Shown: positions 29,366 through 38,437 of the stretch, piece by piece
Layout of the letters: each line of letters begins with the position of its first letter
How positions within the stretch are numbered: position 1 is the first letter of the stretch
Source of the DNA: Akkermansia muciniphila
GTDB taxonomy: Bacteria > Verrucomicrobiota > Verrucomicrobiia > Verrucomicrobiales > Akkermansiaceae
NCBI RefSeq assembly: GCF_018709685.1
Contig: NZ_JABDHQ010000001.1
Location: 294,517-358,516 of the forward strand
DNA: 64,000 bases
Direction: 5' to 3'
The notes under the pieces: model-generated
Databases searched by the model: none
Told to the model about the DNA's origin: nothing
The model's input: only the letters and a program-made list of their open reading frames with translations
Program-made: the position numbers and the translations under genes

Positions 29366-30748
29366 ATGAACATTCAACCCAAAATCACGCCTGTGCTGGA
29401 CCCCGGCTTCGTGCCGGCCATCCTTTGGAATCAAGCTTTTGAAGCCAAAGCTGCCGCCGATCCTGCTTCTCATCAAGTGGACATCGCGCTGACCCGCAAT
29501 GACGGAACCTGCTTCCGCTGGTCCGGCAAGCTGCTTCCCCACACCGGGGAAAACGTTGCCCTGAATGAGAAATATGTGGAACGCATCGTGAAATTCCTGC
29601 TGTGGCAGAAGGGCGGCAATATCATCCTCGTCGCCGGGGATGACGCCATTGCGGACATGCTGGCCTCCCGCTACTGCAAGGGCGGCGCCCGCGAATTTGA
29701 CTGGGATTTCATCGGCAAGAAAATTTACGGCTCCCCGATTGAAGTGAAGAAGGTGGCCGTGGAAGACCTCCCTGCGGAATACTCCGGCTCCATGACCCTG
29801 GGCCGCAACCTGGACGGCTACCGCATCGGCTTTGACCTGGGCGGTTCCGACCGCAAGTGCGCCGCCGTGGTCAACGGCGAGGTGGTCTACTCTGAAGAAG
29901 TGGTCTGGGACCCCTACTTCCAGAAAGACCCTCAGTACCACATTGAAGGCATCCAGGACTCCCTGGAACGTGCCGCCGCCCATCTTCCCCGCGTGGACGC
30001 CATTGGCGGTTCCTCCGCCGGCGTGATCATCAACAGCGAAGTGCGCACCTCCTCCCTCTTCCGCGGCGTCAGCCAGGAAGACATTGAAAAGACCCTCGGC
30101 AAGGTGTTCCGCACCCTCCAGAAGGAAAAATGGAACAACATCCCCTTTGAAGTGGTGAATGACGGTGAAGTCACCGCCCTCGCCGGAGCCATGGGCATGA
30201 ATGACAACGCCGTTCTGGGCGTGGCCATGGGCACCTCCGAGGCCGCCGGCTACGTGGACCCGGAAGGCCACATCAAGCCCTGGCTGAATGAACTGGCCTT
30301 CGCCCCCGTGGATTACTCTGAAGAAGGCGGCGTGGACGAATGGTCCAAGGACATGGGCGTAGGCGCCCTTTACTTCTCCCAGCAGGCCGTGGCCCGTCTG
30401 GCTCCCCGTGCGGGCTTCCAGTTTGACGGCATGCCCTTCCCGGAACAGCTCAAGAAGGTTCAGGCCGCCATGGCGGAAGGCGACGAACGCGCCCGCAAGA
30501 TCTATGAAACCATCGGCGTGCACTTTGGCTATGCCATCGCCCACTACGCCCGGTTCTATGACCTCCGCAACCTGCTCTTCCTGGGCCGTGTGGCTTCCGG
30601 AGACGGCGGCCAGATCATCATTGACAAGGCGGAAGAAGTGCTGCGCACGGAGTTCCCCGAGCTGAAAATCCAGCTTCGCGTGCCGGATGAAAAGACCAAG
30701 CGCCACGGCCAGGCCGTAGCGGCTGCCTCCCTGCCGGCCCTGGCCTGA
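29366..30748 (+). CDS. ROK-family protein (sugar kinase-like)
   Basis: The protein has 460 residues from the ATG at 29366. The actin-fold phosphate-1 loop is IGFDLGGSDRKCAAVVNGEVV (about residue 153), with VDAIGGSSAGVIINSEVRTSSLF and FEVVNDGEVTALAGAMGM following. The last is equivalent to the catalytic Asp loop of ROK kinases, then come VAMGTSEAAGYVDPEG and LGRVASGDGGQIII. The usual ROK zinc motif (CxCGxxGC) is absent and there is a 140-residue N-terminal extension. The sugar substrate is therefore uncertain; a hexose kinase or a non-catalytic relative are both possible. Codon use is highly biased, suggesting strong expression. Confidence 0.78.
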   Translation: MNIQPKITPVLDPGFVPAILWNQAFEAKAAADPASHQVDIALTRNDGTCFRWSGKLLPHTGENVALNEKYVERIVKFLLWQKGGNIILVAGDDAIADMLASRYCKGGAREFDWDFIGKKIYGSPIEVKKVAVEDLPAEYSGSMTLGRNLDGYRIGFDLGGSDRKCAAVVNGEVVYSEEVVWDPYFQKDPQYHIEGIQDSLERAAAHLPRVDAIGGSSAGVIINSEVRTSSLFRGVSQEDIEKTLGKVFRTLQKEKWNNIPFEVVNDGEVTALAGAMGMNDNAVLGVAMGTSEAAGYVDPEGHIKPWLNELAFAPVDYSEEGGVDEWSKDMGVGALYFSQQAVARLAPRAGFQFDGMPFPEQLKKVQAAMAEGDERARKIYETIGVHFGYAIAHYARFYDLRNLLFLGRVASGDGGQIIIDKAEEVLRTEFPELKIQLRVPDEKTKRHGQAVAAASLPALA

Positions 30749-30883
30749 CAGGAGAACTGAAAATTTGCGGGAGGGGCTCTGTACGGGGTCCCTCCCTGCT
30801 CTTGTTCGGAGGGGAGCTTTTTCCGGATAGGCGGAAACAACTCCGCGCCGCCGATTTTCCCCTTCCTTTTTCCTCCCGCATTC

Positions 30884-33460
30884 ATGAACCCCCAGCAAGA
30901 CAACATCATTGAGTGTCCGGAATGCGGGCAGGCCATGGACGTCTCCCAGCTCCCGCCGTATGCCAATGCCATCTGCCCGGGCTGCCAGGCGCTGACGCGC
31001 GTGAAAACGCGCATGGGGCCCTACCGGATTACCGGAAAGCTGGGGAAGGGCGGCATGAGCGTGGTGTACCGTGCGCAGGACTCCGTGCTGGGGCGCGAGG
31101 TGGCCCTGAAGGTGCTGAATGATACCTATGCCGGGGATGCCCTGCGCAGTGAGCGCTTTGAGCGGGAGGCCCAGATCATGGCGCGGGTCTCTCATGAAAA
31201 CCTGGTGCAGATTTATGCCGTGGGGCATGACCAGGGGCTTTTTTACATTGCCATGGAACTGGTGGAGGGCAGCGGCCTAGACTCCCTGATTACCGCGGAG
31301 GAACGCGTGCCGGAGGACAAGGTGCTGCGCCTGACGCTGGACATGGTGCGCGGGCTGGATGCCGCCTGGAATGCGGGCCTCATGCACCGGGACATTAAGC
31401 CGGCCAACGTCCTCCAGTCTCCGGACGGAGTTGCCAAAATCGTGGACTTCGGCCTGTCCCTCCTTCACAGTGAGTCCGACGTGGAACGTGAAATATGGGT
31501 TACCCCGTATTACGCCGCCCCGGAAACGCTGCTGCGGGGTGAGGAAGACTTCCGGACGGACATGTACGCGCTGGGAGCCACCATGTACCATATGCTGGTG
31601 GGCGCTCCTCCGCGCGTGGATGCCTCTCAGTCTTCCGATGTTCTTCTGGAGACCAAAAAAAACCTTCCCCGCCTGGACCAGGTGGTCAATGACATCTCCC
31701 CGATGACCTGCTTCATCGTGGACAAGCTGATGTCCTTTAATAAGGAGGACCGGTTCTCCTCCTATCCGGAATTGATGGATGCCGTGGAGCAGGCCCTGGG
31801 GGAATATGACAGGGCCATGCAGGAATCCGGCCTCACCTGGGCAGAGCGGCGTGCGGCGGAGAACCGCCGCGCCCGGCGCAGGAAATGCCGTATCATCGCC
31901 GTCTCCTCCGTTGCCGCCGTCGTGGCGCTGGGCCTCGGCATCTGGGGGTGGGCCGCATGGCAGCAGGGGCGGACCGCATCCCGCGCCTCATCCCCTCCGG
32001 CGCTTCCCCCCACCGCCGGGAAAGGAACGGCTCCGGAGGACTGGGCAGGGGCGGAATCCCGGCTGGAACGCAGCATCCGCTTCGGCAACCTGTTCAATGA
32101 AGCCCAGGAATCCCTCAACCGGGGAGATATAGTGAAAGCCGCCGCCATGTTCGGTGACCTGGCGGACCAGCCGGACTGTCCCCTTTCCACCTCCCTCTGG
32201 GCCGGATTGAACCAGGTTCTGTGCCTGTGGGCGCGCGGCCAGTTCCCGGAAGGGGTGGAACGGCTGGAGGAACTGTCCAGAAAAGTGGAGGCCTGCAAGG
32301 ACCCGGCGGAGCTGGAACGCGCACGGGACGTGGGCAACCTGGTCATGTACCTGGGCTCCGGGGACTGGTCTTCCAGAATGCCGGGGCTGCGGTCCAGCTC
32401 TGACCTGGCCGTGCATTACTACGCGGGCATGGCATTGAAATCCTGGTACTTGGCCGGTAAATGGCCGGAATACGGCTCCTTTCTGGACCGGGTGGCTGCT
32501 GAGGCCGCGGATGACCGGGAGAAAAATATCCGTGAACTGGCTTCCGCATGGCTCAGCAACCTGAAGCCGTATACCGCGCAGTACGACCGCCTGAAACGCC
32601 TCCAGGACATGCCGGAAAAGACGGTGGCGGAGGTGGAGGCCAAACAGGCCGCCGCGGACTTTCTGCGGGAACAGATGATGAATGGGGAAGTAGCCTCCAT
32701 GCCTCCGGCCTATGCCGCGCTGGAGGGGATCCTGGACCATCTGAGAATGCAGTACCAGACGGCGCGGGATTGGGAGGCGGCGGAAGCCGTGAGAATGGCC
32801 AAACTGAAAGAGGAGGAGGAAAGGAAAAAAGCGCAGGAGGAGGAAAAGAGGAGGGAAGCCCTGCTGGCCGCGCAGTCCAGAAGCTATGAGGACGTCTGCC
32901 GGGAAGCGGCTGGCATCATGAAGAAAACGGGTGATTATGAAAAGGTCTCCGCCGCCTATCTTGCGGCGGAGGGCGTGGTGTCTTCTCCGGCGGTGAAGGC
33001 CAGGCTGGCTGCGCGCCGGGAAATGACGGACCAGATGCGGCCTCTGTTTACCCGCATGGAGAAAATCTTGCCCGGCCTGCTGGAAAAGAAGCCCGGGAAA
33101 AACCTTGTGCTGAAAGACGGCTCCAAAGTGCGGCTGACAGGGATCAAGGGCCACCTGCTGACCGTGGAACCGCAGGACAGCCGGGAAGGTAGTGACGCGT
33201 ACCAGGTGAGCTGGAATGAACTTCCGTTCAATTCCCTGTACGCCCTGGCACGGGAATGCCGCCAGAAGCAGCCTGCGGAATTTGCTTCCCTGGCGGATAC
33301 GTATTCCAAGCCGCTTCTTATCTTCGGCAGCCTGACGGAAACCATTTCCCCCACCCAGCAGGAAAACGCCCTGCTCCAGATGGACCGCTCCTTCATTGAA
33401 AAATGGAATCTGTGGATGAGCAGCCTGGATGAGGAGGAAGAACCCCCGGATGAGGAGTAA
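30884..33460 (+). CDS. Membrane Ser/Thr protein kinase with N-terminal zinc ribbon
   Basis: The protein has 858 residues. Residues 11-34 form a CPxC-x16-CPxC zinc ribbon. The kinase domain (about 47-320) is complete, with G-loop GKGGMSVVY, K76, catalytic HRDIKPAN (D170), D188 of DFG and a TPYYAAPE activation segment. One transmembrane helix follows at about 341-360 (IAVSSVAAVVALGLGIWGWAAW). The extracytoplasmic part has helical TPR-like regions and a charged coiled coil (KLKEEEERKKAQEEEKRREALLAAQ). A C-terminal domain carries KNLVLKDGSKVRLTGIKGHLLTVEP. It probably senses envelope conditions and phosphorylates cytoplasmic proteins. Confidence 0.88.
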   Translation: MNPQQDNIIECPECGQAMDVSQLPPYANAICPGCQALTRVKTRMGPYRITGKLGKGGMSVVYRAQDSVLGREVALKVLNDTYAGDALRSERFEREAQIMARVSHENLVQIYAVGHDQGLFYIAMELVEGSGLDSLITAEERVPEDKVLRLTLDMVRGLDAAWNAGLMHRDIKPANVLQSPDGVAKIVDFGLSLLHSESDVEREIWVTPYYAAPETLLRGEEDFRTDMYALGATMYHMLVGAPPRVDASQSSDVLLETKKNLPRLDQVVNDISPMTCFIVDKLMSFNKEDRFSSYPELMDAVEQALGEYDRAMQESGLTWAERRAAENRRARRRKCRIIAVSSVAAVVALGLGIWGWAAWQQGRTASRASSPPALPPTAGKGTAPEDWAGAESRLERSIRFGNLFNEAQESLNRGDIVKAAAMFGDLADQPDCPLSTSLWAGLNQVLCLWARGQFPEGVERLEELSRKVEACKDPAELERARDVGNLVMYLGSGDWSSRMPGLRSSSDLAVHYYAGMALKSWYLAGKWPEYGSFLDRVAAEAADDREKNIRELASAWLSNLKPYTAQYDRLKRLQDMPEKTVAEVEAKQAAADFLREQMMNGEVASMPPAYAALEGILDHLRMQYQTARDWEAAEAVRMAKLKEEEERKKAQEEEKRREALLAAQSRSYEDVCREAAGIMKKTGDYEKVSAAYLAAEGVVSSPAVKARLAARREMTDQMRPLFTRMEKILPGLLEKKPGKNLVLKDGSKVRLTGIKGHLLTVEPQDSREGSDAYQVSWNELPFNSLYALARECRQKQPAEFASLADTYSKPLLIFGSLTETISPTQQENALLQMDRSFIEKWNLWMSSLDEEEEPPDEE

Positions 33461-33512
33461 ATAATTGTATTGAAAAAACTTGCCGTCCGGCGGGGGGAGT
33501 GGTACAGGGAAA

Positions 33513-34172
33513 ATGAGTGCCATGCTGGTTATGAAAAAATCTCTTATTCTTGCCGCGCTTTTCCTGCCGCTTTTCCCTTTAGGCCCGTCCGCTGATGCTG
33601 CCGTTCCCGCCAGTCCCTACTATTCCGGTGTTTTGCCCGGAGGCTGGAGCGTTTCTTTCTTTGGCCCCCAACTGGGGGATTCCATGGATAAGGTCGTCTT
33701 TCTCCGGGAGGGGCGGGAGGCGGCCTCTTTCAAGCTGCCTTCCGGGAATTCCCTCAACAAGATCATTGTGGATGAACCTTCCGGACGGGTCGTGATCGGC
33801 ATTCAGACGGACAACGCCACTTTTGTCCTGAAGATGTGTGACCTGAAAACCGGCAAGGCCGCGGACATTGACATGTCCATCCTCCTGTGCAGGCTGGCTG
33901 AAGACTTTCCGGAGGCCGCCCCGGACGATTACGTGGGGCATTCCGTGGTGCAGTGCGGCGCCCTGAAGCTGGAAGATGGAAAAGTCATGGGGACGGCTGT
34001 GAAATCCGGAACCGTGGGCGATCTCCGCTATGACCTGACTGTTCCTTTCTCCATTAACATCGCGCAGCCCTGGCCGGAAGCCGGGAGGAAAGCCGTGATG
34101 ACCCTGGAGGAATCATCCATGGAAAGGACTCCGGACCCCGATCCTGTGGGGAAAACGCCGCGCATGCAGTAA
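33513..34172 (+). CDS. Exported protein of unknown function
   Basis: The protein has 219 residues from the ATG at 33513, preceded by AGGGA. A Met at 33531 begins the signal peptide proper (MKKSLILAALFLPLFPLGPSADA). The mature part looks like a beta-rich domain (GGWSVSFFGPQLGDSMDKVVFLREGREAASFKLPSGNSLNKIIVDEPSGRVVIGIQ). No family is recognised. It follows the kinase gene by about 50 nt in the same direction and could be expressed with it. Confidence 0.65.
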   Translation: MSAMLVMKKSLILAALFLPLFPLGPSADAAVPASPYYSGVLPGGWSVSFFGPQLGDSMDKVVFLREGREAASFKLPSGNSLNKIIVDEPSGRVVIGIQTDNATFVLKMCDLKTGKAADIDMSILLCRLAEDFPEAAPDDYVGHSVVQCGALKLEDGKVMGTAVKSGTVGDLRYDLTVPFSINIAQPWPEAGRKAVMTLEESSMERTPDPDPVGKTPRMQ

Positions 34173-34214
34173 AATTTGCTTGCCTAGGGTACTCTGTGCG
34201 GCTCTCATAGCCGC

Positions 34215-34346
34215 ATGAGACTGATCAGCTTTCTGACGCTGGCATGTACTGCCTGCTTCCTCTCTTCATGCGGTTGTGATTGTCACAAGCATGCGGACTT
34301 CGCGCTGAAGGACTACACGCCCACCTCCAGCAAGCAATTCCGTTAA
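34215..34346 (+). CDS. Small Cys/His-rich lipoprotein
   Basis: The protein has 43 residues (MRLISFLTLACTACFLSSCG, then a 23-residue mature tail). The lipobox LSSC makes Cys19 the likely lipidated residue. It is followed at once by GCDCHKH, so C21, C23, H24 and H26 could bind a metal. The tail (FALKDYTPTSSKQFR) is short and polar. hflX begins 9 nt after the stop, implying co-transcription. I do not recognise a family. Confidence 0.6.
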   Translation: MRLISFLTLACTACFLSSCGCDCHKHADFALKDYTPTSSKQFR

Positions 34347-34355
34347 CCGGCCGCC

Positions 34356-35669
34356 ATGTTTGAAATCCGCGAAAAACCGGAAATGGTGGAACGGGCCATG
34401 CTCGTTTCCATCTACTTTGACCCCTCCGAGGCCGGGGAGAAACAGGCCATGCTTGACGAGCTGGAAGACCTTGTCTCCAACCTCGGCATAGGCATTGTAG
34501 GCAAGCACCTGGTTAAATCCCGTGACGTGCACGCCAAATTCCTGTGCGGCACCGGCAAGGCGGAGGAAGTAAGGCAGCTGGCCCTGGACTGCCGGGCGGA
34601 CTGCGTGGTGTTTGACAACATGCTCTCCCCCTCCCAGCAGCGGGAATGGGAACGGCTGATCGACGAATGCGTGATTGACCGTGAAGAGGTCATTCTGGAC
34701 ATCTTTGCACGGCGCGCCCGCACGCGGGAGGCCACCCTCCAGGTGGAACTGGCGCGCATGCAGTACTCGCTCCCCCGCATGGCCCGCATGTGGAACCACC
34801 TGGACCGCCAGGGCGGCGGTTCCGGGGGCGGGAAGGGCGGCGGCGGAGCCGCCAGGGGCGAAGGCGAAAAGCAGATTGAAGTGGACCGCCGCCTGGCGCG
34901 CGCCAGGATTGAGGCCATTCAGAAGGAACTGGCCCTGGTCATCAGGCAGCGCGCCACGCAACGCAAGGAACGGGAACGCCAGGCGATCGCCACGGCTGCC
35001 ATCGTGGGGTACACCAACGCCGGAAAATCCTCCCTGCTGTCCCTGGTATCCGGCTCGGAGGTCATGGCGAAGGACATGCTCTTTGCCACATTGGACACCA
35101 CGACGCGGAAAATAGAACTTCCGCACGGCCAGCCCCTGCTGCTGACGGATACCGTGGGCTTCATCCGCAACCTCCCCCACCGTCTGGTGGAGGCCTTCAA
35201 GTCTACGCTGGAGGAAGCCGTGCTGGCGGATTTCCTGGTGCAGGTGGTGGACGCCTCCGACCCGGAAGCCGTGCGCCATTATGAAACCACGCTGGAAGTG
35301 CTCAGCGAGCTGGGCGCGGGGGACAAGCCCATGATCGTGGTTCTGAACAAGGTGGACCTTGTCCCGGAAGAGAAGCGCCACACGCTGGAAGCCCTGTTGA
35401 AACCCCACTTCAACGGCAGGGTGATACCCATGTCCGTGCAGGAGGAACAGGGCGCGGAAGACCTGCTGGACGCCTGCGTGGAAATGCTGGAAAGCCGCGT
35501 CCGGCGCGCCAGCTTCCTGATTCCCTACACCCGGAGCGACCTGGTGGCCGCCATGCACAGTGAAGGCAAGGTTCTCTCCACGGAATATGTGGAGGAAGGC
35601 ACCCTGCTGGAAGCCGTGCTCCCCGTGGCGTTCTATAACAAGCTCAGTTCATTCCGGGCGGAAAAATGA
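34356..35669 (+). CDS. hflX: GTPase HflX
   Basis: The protein has 437 residues. HflX binds the 50S ribosomal subunit and splits stalled ribosomes under stress. The N-terminal domain carries GTGKAEEV and FDNMLSPSQQREWER. A Gly-rich linker (GGGSGGGKGGGGAARGEGEKQIE) leads to the G domain, with G1 VGYTNAGKSSLL, G3 LTDTVGFIRNLP and G4 NKVD. The C-terminal domain ends in RAEK. It starts 9 nt after the small lipoprotein gene. Confidence 0.95.
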   Translation: MFEIREKPEMVERAMLVSIYFDPSEAGEKQAMLDELEDLVSNLGIGIVGKHLVKSRDVHAKFLCGTGKAEEVRQLALDCRADCVVFDNMLSPSQQREWERLIDECVIDREEVILDIFARRARTREATLQVELARMQYSLPRMARMWNHLDRQGGGSGGGKGGGGAARGEGEKQIEVDRRLARARIEAIQKELALVIRQRATQRKERERQAIATAAIVGYTNAGKSSLLSLVSGSEVMAKDMLFATLDTTTRKIELPHGQPLLLTDTVGFIRNLPHRLVEAFKSTLEEAVLADFLVQVVDASDPEAVRHYETTLEVLSELGAGDKPMIVVLNKVDLVPEEKRHTLEALLKPHFNGRVIPMSVQEEQGAEDLLDACVEMLESRVRRASFLIPYTRSDLVAAMHSEGKVLSTEYVEEGTLLEAVLPVAFYNKLSSFRAEK

Positions 35670-35737
35670 TTCCCCTTTGATGGCGGGGAACCCGCAGAAT
35701 GGATCCCTGATGAAGGAGGCCGGCGCAAGCTGGATGC

Positions 35738-36301
35738 TCAATAGCCCCAGGTGCGCAGGCACTTCATGACGTCCCCGACAGGCAGGCCGATCACGTTGTC
35801 CGTATCACCGCGCACGGAGGAAATAATCATCTCCCCATGTTCCTGGAAGGCGTAGGACCCGGCCTTGTCCATCACGTCCACCAGTTCCATGTAACGGCGG
35901 ATATCTTCCTCCGCCAGTGTCCGGAAGGTGACTTCCGTCAGAACGGCCATATCCTTCATTCCCAGGGGGGATTGGATGGAGACCGCCGTGCACACGTGGT
36001 GCGTGCGCCCGGAGAGCATCCGGAGCATGGTGCGGGCTTCCTCCGCATCCTGCGGTTTGCCGAGGGGAAGGCCGTCCAGAAAAACGAGCGTATCCGCGCC
36101 GATGATGGTGGAATCCGGATGTTCCCGGAACACCGCTTCCGCTTTGGCTCTGGCGTTGTACAGGCAGAGTTCCCGCGGAGGCAGGGCGGCATCTTTCAAC
36201 TCCTCCGTATCCCGGATGACGATGGAGAAAGGCACGCTGGCCTTCGCCAGCAAATCGCGCCGCCGCGGTGACTGGGAGGCTAGGATAACGGGGGGAAGCA
36301 T
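35738..36301 (-). CDS. maf: Maf-family nucleoside triphosphate pyrophosphatase
   Basis: The protein has 187 residues. It hydrolyses modified or canonical NTPs to NMP, acting as a house-cleaning enzyme. Motifs are ILASQSPRRRDLL (the N-terminal SxRR signature), IIGADTLVFLDG, LGKPQDAEEARTMLRMLSGRTHHVCTAV and DKAGSYAFQEHGEMIISSVRGDTDNVIGLP. The end of the gene faces hflX across 68 nt with no clear hairpin. Confidence 0.92.
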   Translation of the reverse strand: MLPPVILASQSPRRRDLLAKASVPFSIVIRDTEELKDAALPPRELCLYNARAKAEAVFREHPDSTIIGADTLVFLDGLPLGKPQDAEEARTMLRMLSGRTHHVCTAVSIQSPLGMKDMAVLTEVTFRTLAEEDIRRYMELVDVMDKAGSYAFQEHGEMIISSVRGDTDNVIGLPVGDVMKCLRTWGY

Positions 36302-36360
36302 GGAAGGAGAAACACCAGGTAATAGTTAATGAATATTAACTATTACCTGTTAATTATTAA

Positions 36361-37902
36361 CTATTTACTTCCCATGATCCGGTTGAACGCCTCCGGAGAA
36401 ATCTCCCGGATGGACCGGATGATATTCTTGGAAAAGGCGCCCATGCGTTCCCTGATGGTCTCCCGGTCTTCCGCGGAATCAAACTCCATGCCCACCAGGG
36501 CGCGGCCCACGCGTTCCCCGGTATAAGTATAGTTAAAGTAGCAGAGGGAGGCCAGGTCCGCGATGCGCTCCATGAAGTCAAGAAAGGCCCCGGCGCGTTC
36601 CGGAAATTCAATGTGGACGAACAGGGGGTGCTGGCACAGCTCCGCCTGGTAGTGAATCATGCGGAAGCGCACGTCGTCATCCTCACTGATGTCCTCAAAC
36701 TGAATTCCCTTCTTCTTCAGCGTCGTGCGGATGGTGTCCAGATCCTCGTCGGAAGCGGCAATGCCGAACACGGGATACTGGGCGGCCCCTTCCGTCTTGC
36801 CGTACTGCACGTCCACCAGCGTGGTATCCTGCGGAATGTGGCGCAGGTACTTGAGCACCTGCCCGCGCTTGGAGTCCATGGAAATGCGCAGGTAGCGCGT
36901 TTCATGGTTGCCGATGCCCGCCTGGCGGGCAATCTGGGTGAGGTGGGTGAAATCCATGTTGGCGCCGGAGATGACCACGAAGCTCTTTTCATCCGGCTTC
37001 ACTTCACCCTGGTTCCATTGTTTCAGGAATCCGGCCAGGCTCATGGCTCCGGAGGGTTCCGGCACCACGCGGGAGGACTCCCACATGGCCCTGATGGCCT
37101 GGCATACCTCGTTGTTGGTGACGGTTACGAACTCGTCAATCAGCTCCCGGCAGAGGGGATAGGTCAGTTCTCCGGGAATGTGGACGGCGGTGCCGTCACA
37201 AAACACGTCCACGTAATCCAGATTCACCCGGTGGTTTTGCTCCATGGAGGTCTTCATGGAGGCCTGGTCCACGCCTTCCACGCCAATCACCTTGATGTCC
37301 GGCCAGAATTTTTTCAGCCAGCAGGCTACGGCTGCGGCCAGTCCGCCCCCGCCGATGGCTACATAAGCGCGGTCAAACGGTCCTTCCCCGCTCATAATCA
37401 CTTCATCCGCCAGCGTTCCCTGGCCCCCCATGGTCACCAGGTCGTCATAAGGGTGCACGAAGGTGCTTCCGTGGGTTTCCGCGTACTCATGGGCGGCGGC
37501 CGCCGTCTCGTCATAACAGTCCCCGTGGAGCATGATCTTCACGTGTTTCCCGCCATGGCGGCGCACTTCCGTCTGCTTCACTTCCGGCGTGGAACGGGGC
37601 ATGAAAATGGTGGCATGGCAGTTCAGGACGCTGGCCGCCAGGGCCACGCCCTGGGCGTGGTTGCCGGCGGAGGCCGCCACAATGCCCTTGTCCCGCGCTT
37701 CCTGGCTCAGTGCGGCCATGCAGTTGAACGCTCCGCGCCATTTATAGGCCCGGATGGGTCCCAGGTCCTCCCTCTTGGCGTACACCGGGGCCTTGATGCC
37801 CGGCAGATTCAATCGTTGAAGAGGAGTTGGTTCGCCAACGGTGTAAACACGCTGGCGGGCTTGCAGTATTTCCTCGGAAAGGCGGTCCGAAAGTATGCTC
37901 AT
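36361..37902 (-). CDS. ilvA: Threonine ammonia-lyase, biosynthetic
   Basis: The protein has 513 residues from the ATG at 37902, close to the 514 of E. coli IlvA. It deaminates threonine to 2-oxobutanoate, the first step to isoleucine. The PLP-dependent domain carries YKWRGAFNCM (PLP Lys), AASAGNHAQGVA, DDLVTMGGQGTLADE and the GGGGLAAA phosphate loop. The C-terminal third has two ACT-like regulatory subdomains (from about residue 330), so feedback inhibition by isoleucine is expected. It is downstream of tRNA-Asp, with a terminator between them. Confidence 0.93.
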   Translation of the reverse strand: MSILSDRLSEEILQARQRVYTVGEPTPLQRLNLPGIKAPVYAKREDLGPIRAYKWRGAFNCMAALSQEARDKGIVAASAGNHAQGVALAASVLNCHATIFMPRSTPEVKQTEVRRHGGKHVKIMLHGDCYDETAAAAHEYAETHGSTFVHPYDDLVTMGGQGTLADEVIMSGEGPFDRAYVAIGGGGLAAAVACWLKKFWPDIKVIGVEGVDQASMKTSMEQNHRVNLDYVDVFCDGTAVHIPGELTYPLCRELIDEFVTVTNNEVCQAIRAMWESSRVVPEPSGAMSLAGFLKQWNQGEVKPDEKSFVVISGANMDFTHLTQIARQAGIGNHETRYLRISMDSKRGQVLKYLRHIPQDTTLVDVQYGKTEGAAQYPVFGIAASDEDLDTIRTTLKKKGIQFEDISEDDDVRFRMIHYQAELCQHPLFVHIEFPERAGAFLDFMERIADLASLCYFNYTYTGERVGRALVGMEFDSAEDRETIRERMGAFSKNIIRSIREISPEAFNRIMGSK

Positions 37903-38003
37903 GATTGTAATGCTGGCTCCTATTCTACCGGGTTGCGGCCTCCTTTTCCAGTAAAACATTCCCGCTGGGCTGCCTGTTTTCAGGTCCCGGGCTTTCCGGG
38001 AAC

Positions 38004-38026
38004 AAAAAAGCCGCCCGGAGGCGGCT
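38004..38026 (-). terminator. Terminator of the tRNA-Asp transcript
   Basis: On the minus strand, AGCCGCC-TCCG-GGCGGCT is followed by TTTTTT. It lies 18 nt beyond the CCA end of the tRNA and before ilvA. Confidence 0.85.
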
Positions 38027-38043
38027 GTTTCTTCTGGACAAGG

Positions 38044-38121
38044 TGGCGAAGCGGACGGGGCTCGAACCCGCGACCTCCAGCGTGACAGGCTGGCGCTCTA
38101 ACCGAACTGAGCTACCGCTCC
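38044..38121 (-). tRNA. tRNA-Asp (GTC)
   Basis: A full cloverleaf can be folded: acceptor GGAGCGG/CCGCTTC (one G-T), D stem GCTC/GAGC, anticodon stem CCAGC/GCTGG with loop CTGTCAC giving anticodon GTC, and T stem GCGGG/CCCGT with loop TTCGAGC. The discriminator base is G and the CCA end is encoded (38044-38046). A matching promoter lies about 45 nt upstream. Confidence 0.96.
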
Positions 38122-38168
38122 CTGACCTTGAATGCTGTGTTCCTGCCTTGCAGGCGGGGACGTGGAGG

Positions 38169-38197
38169 CTTATACAGGCACTTCCATGGGAATGCAA
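38169..38197 (-). promoter_or_regulatory. Promoter of tRNA-Asp
   Basis: On the minus strand, TTGCAT (38197-38192) and TATAAG (38174-38169) are 17 nt apart and about 48 nt before the tRNA 5' end. The -10 is strong, the -35 weak. Confidence 0.5.
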
Positions 38198-38262
38198 GAC
38201 AAGAAATCACTTTTTCCTGCATGCAGTCCCCGATGGATGGAAGAAGTGGGGCAATGTTTGGG

Positions 38263-38437
38263 CGGATTTAAAATCCGGAAATGTTCATGAATGAGGCCAG
38301 ATAATGGTTAAAATACTGATAATGCCCGTACTTGAAACGGACGCTGCCTCTCCTCTCCTGCTTCATCCCTCCAGCCATTCATCTGCCCTAAAGCGCTTGG
38401 CCTTAAAAATTGTCATTGACTCCGGATTTTAAATCCG
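38263..38437. repeat. Pair of 17-bp inverted elements before the autotransporter
   Basis: CGGATTTAAAATCCGGA (38263-38279) is the exact reverse complement of 38421-38437. The copies are separated by 141 nt. Each copy is also nearly palindromic on its own (CGGATTT, one central base, AAATCCG). A TTGACT that could serve as a -35 box (38416-38421) sits at the inner edge of the right copy. This could be an invertible promoter segment or two operator sites for one dimeric regulator. Confidence 0.7.

Noticed and set aside
30749..30883. GGGAGGG/CCCTCCC pairing between the ROK gene and the kinase gene as a terminator
   Set aside because: The arms are only 7 bp around a long loop with no T run directly behind, so it is not convincing.
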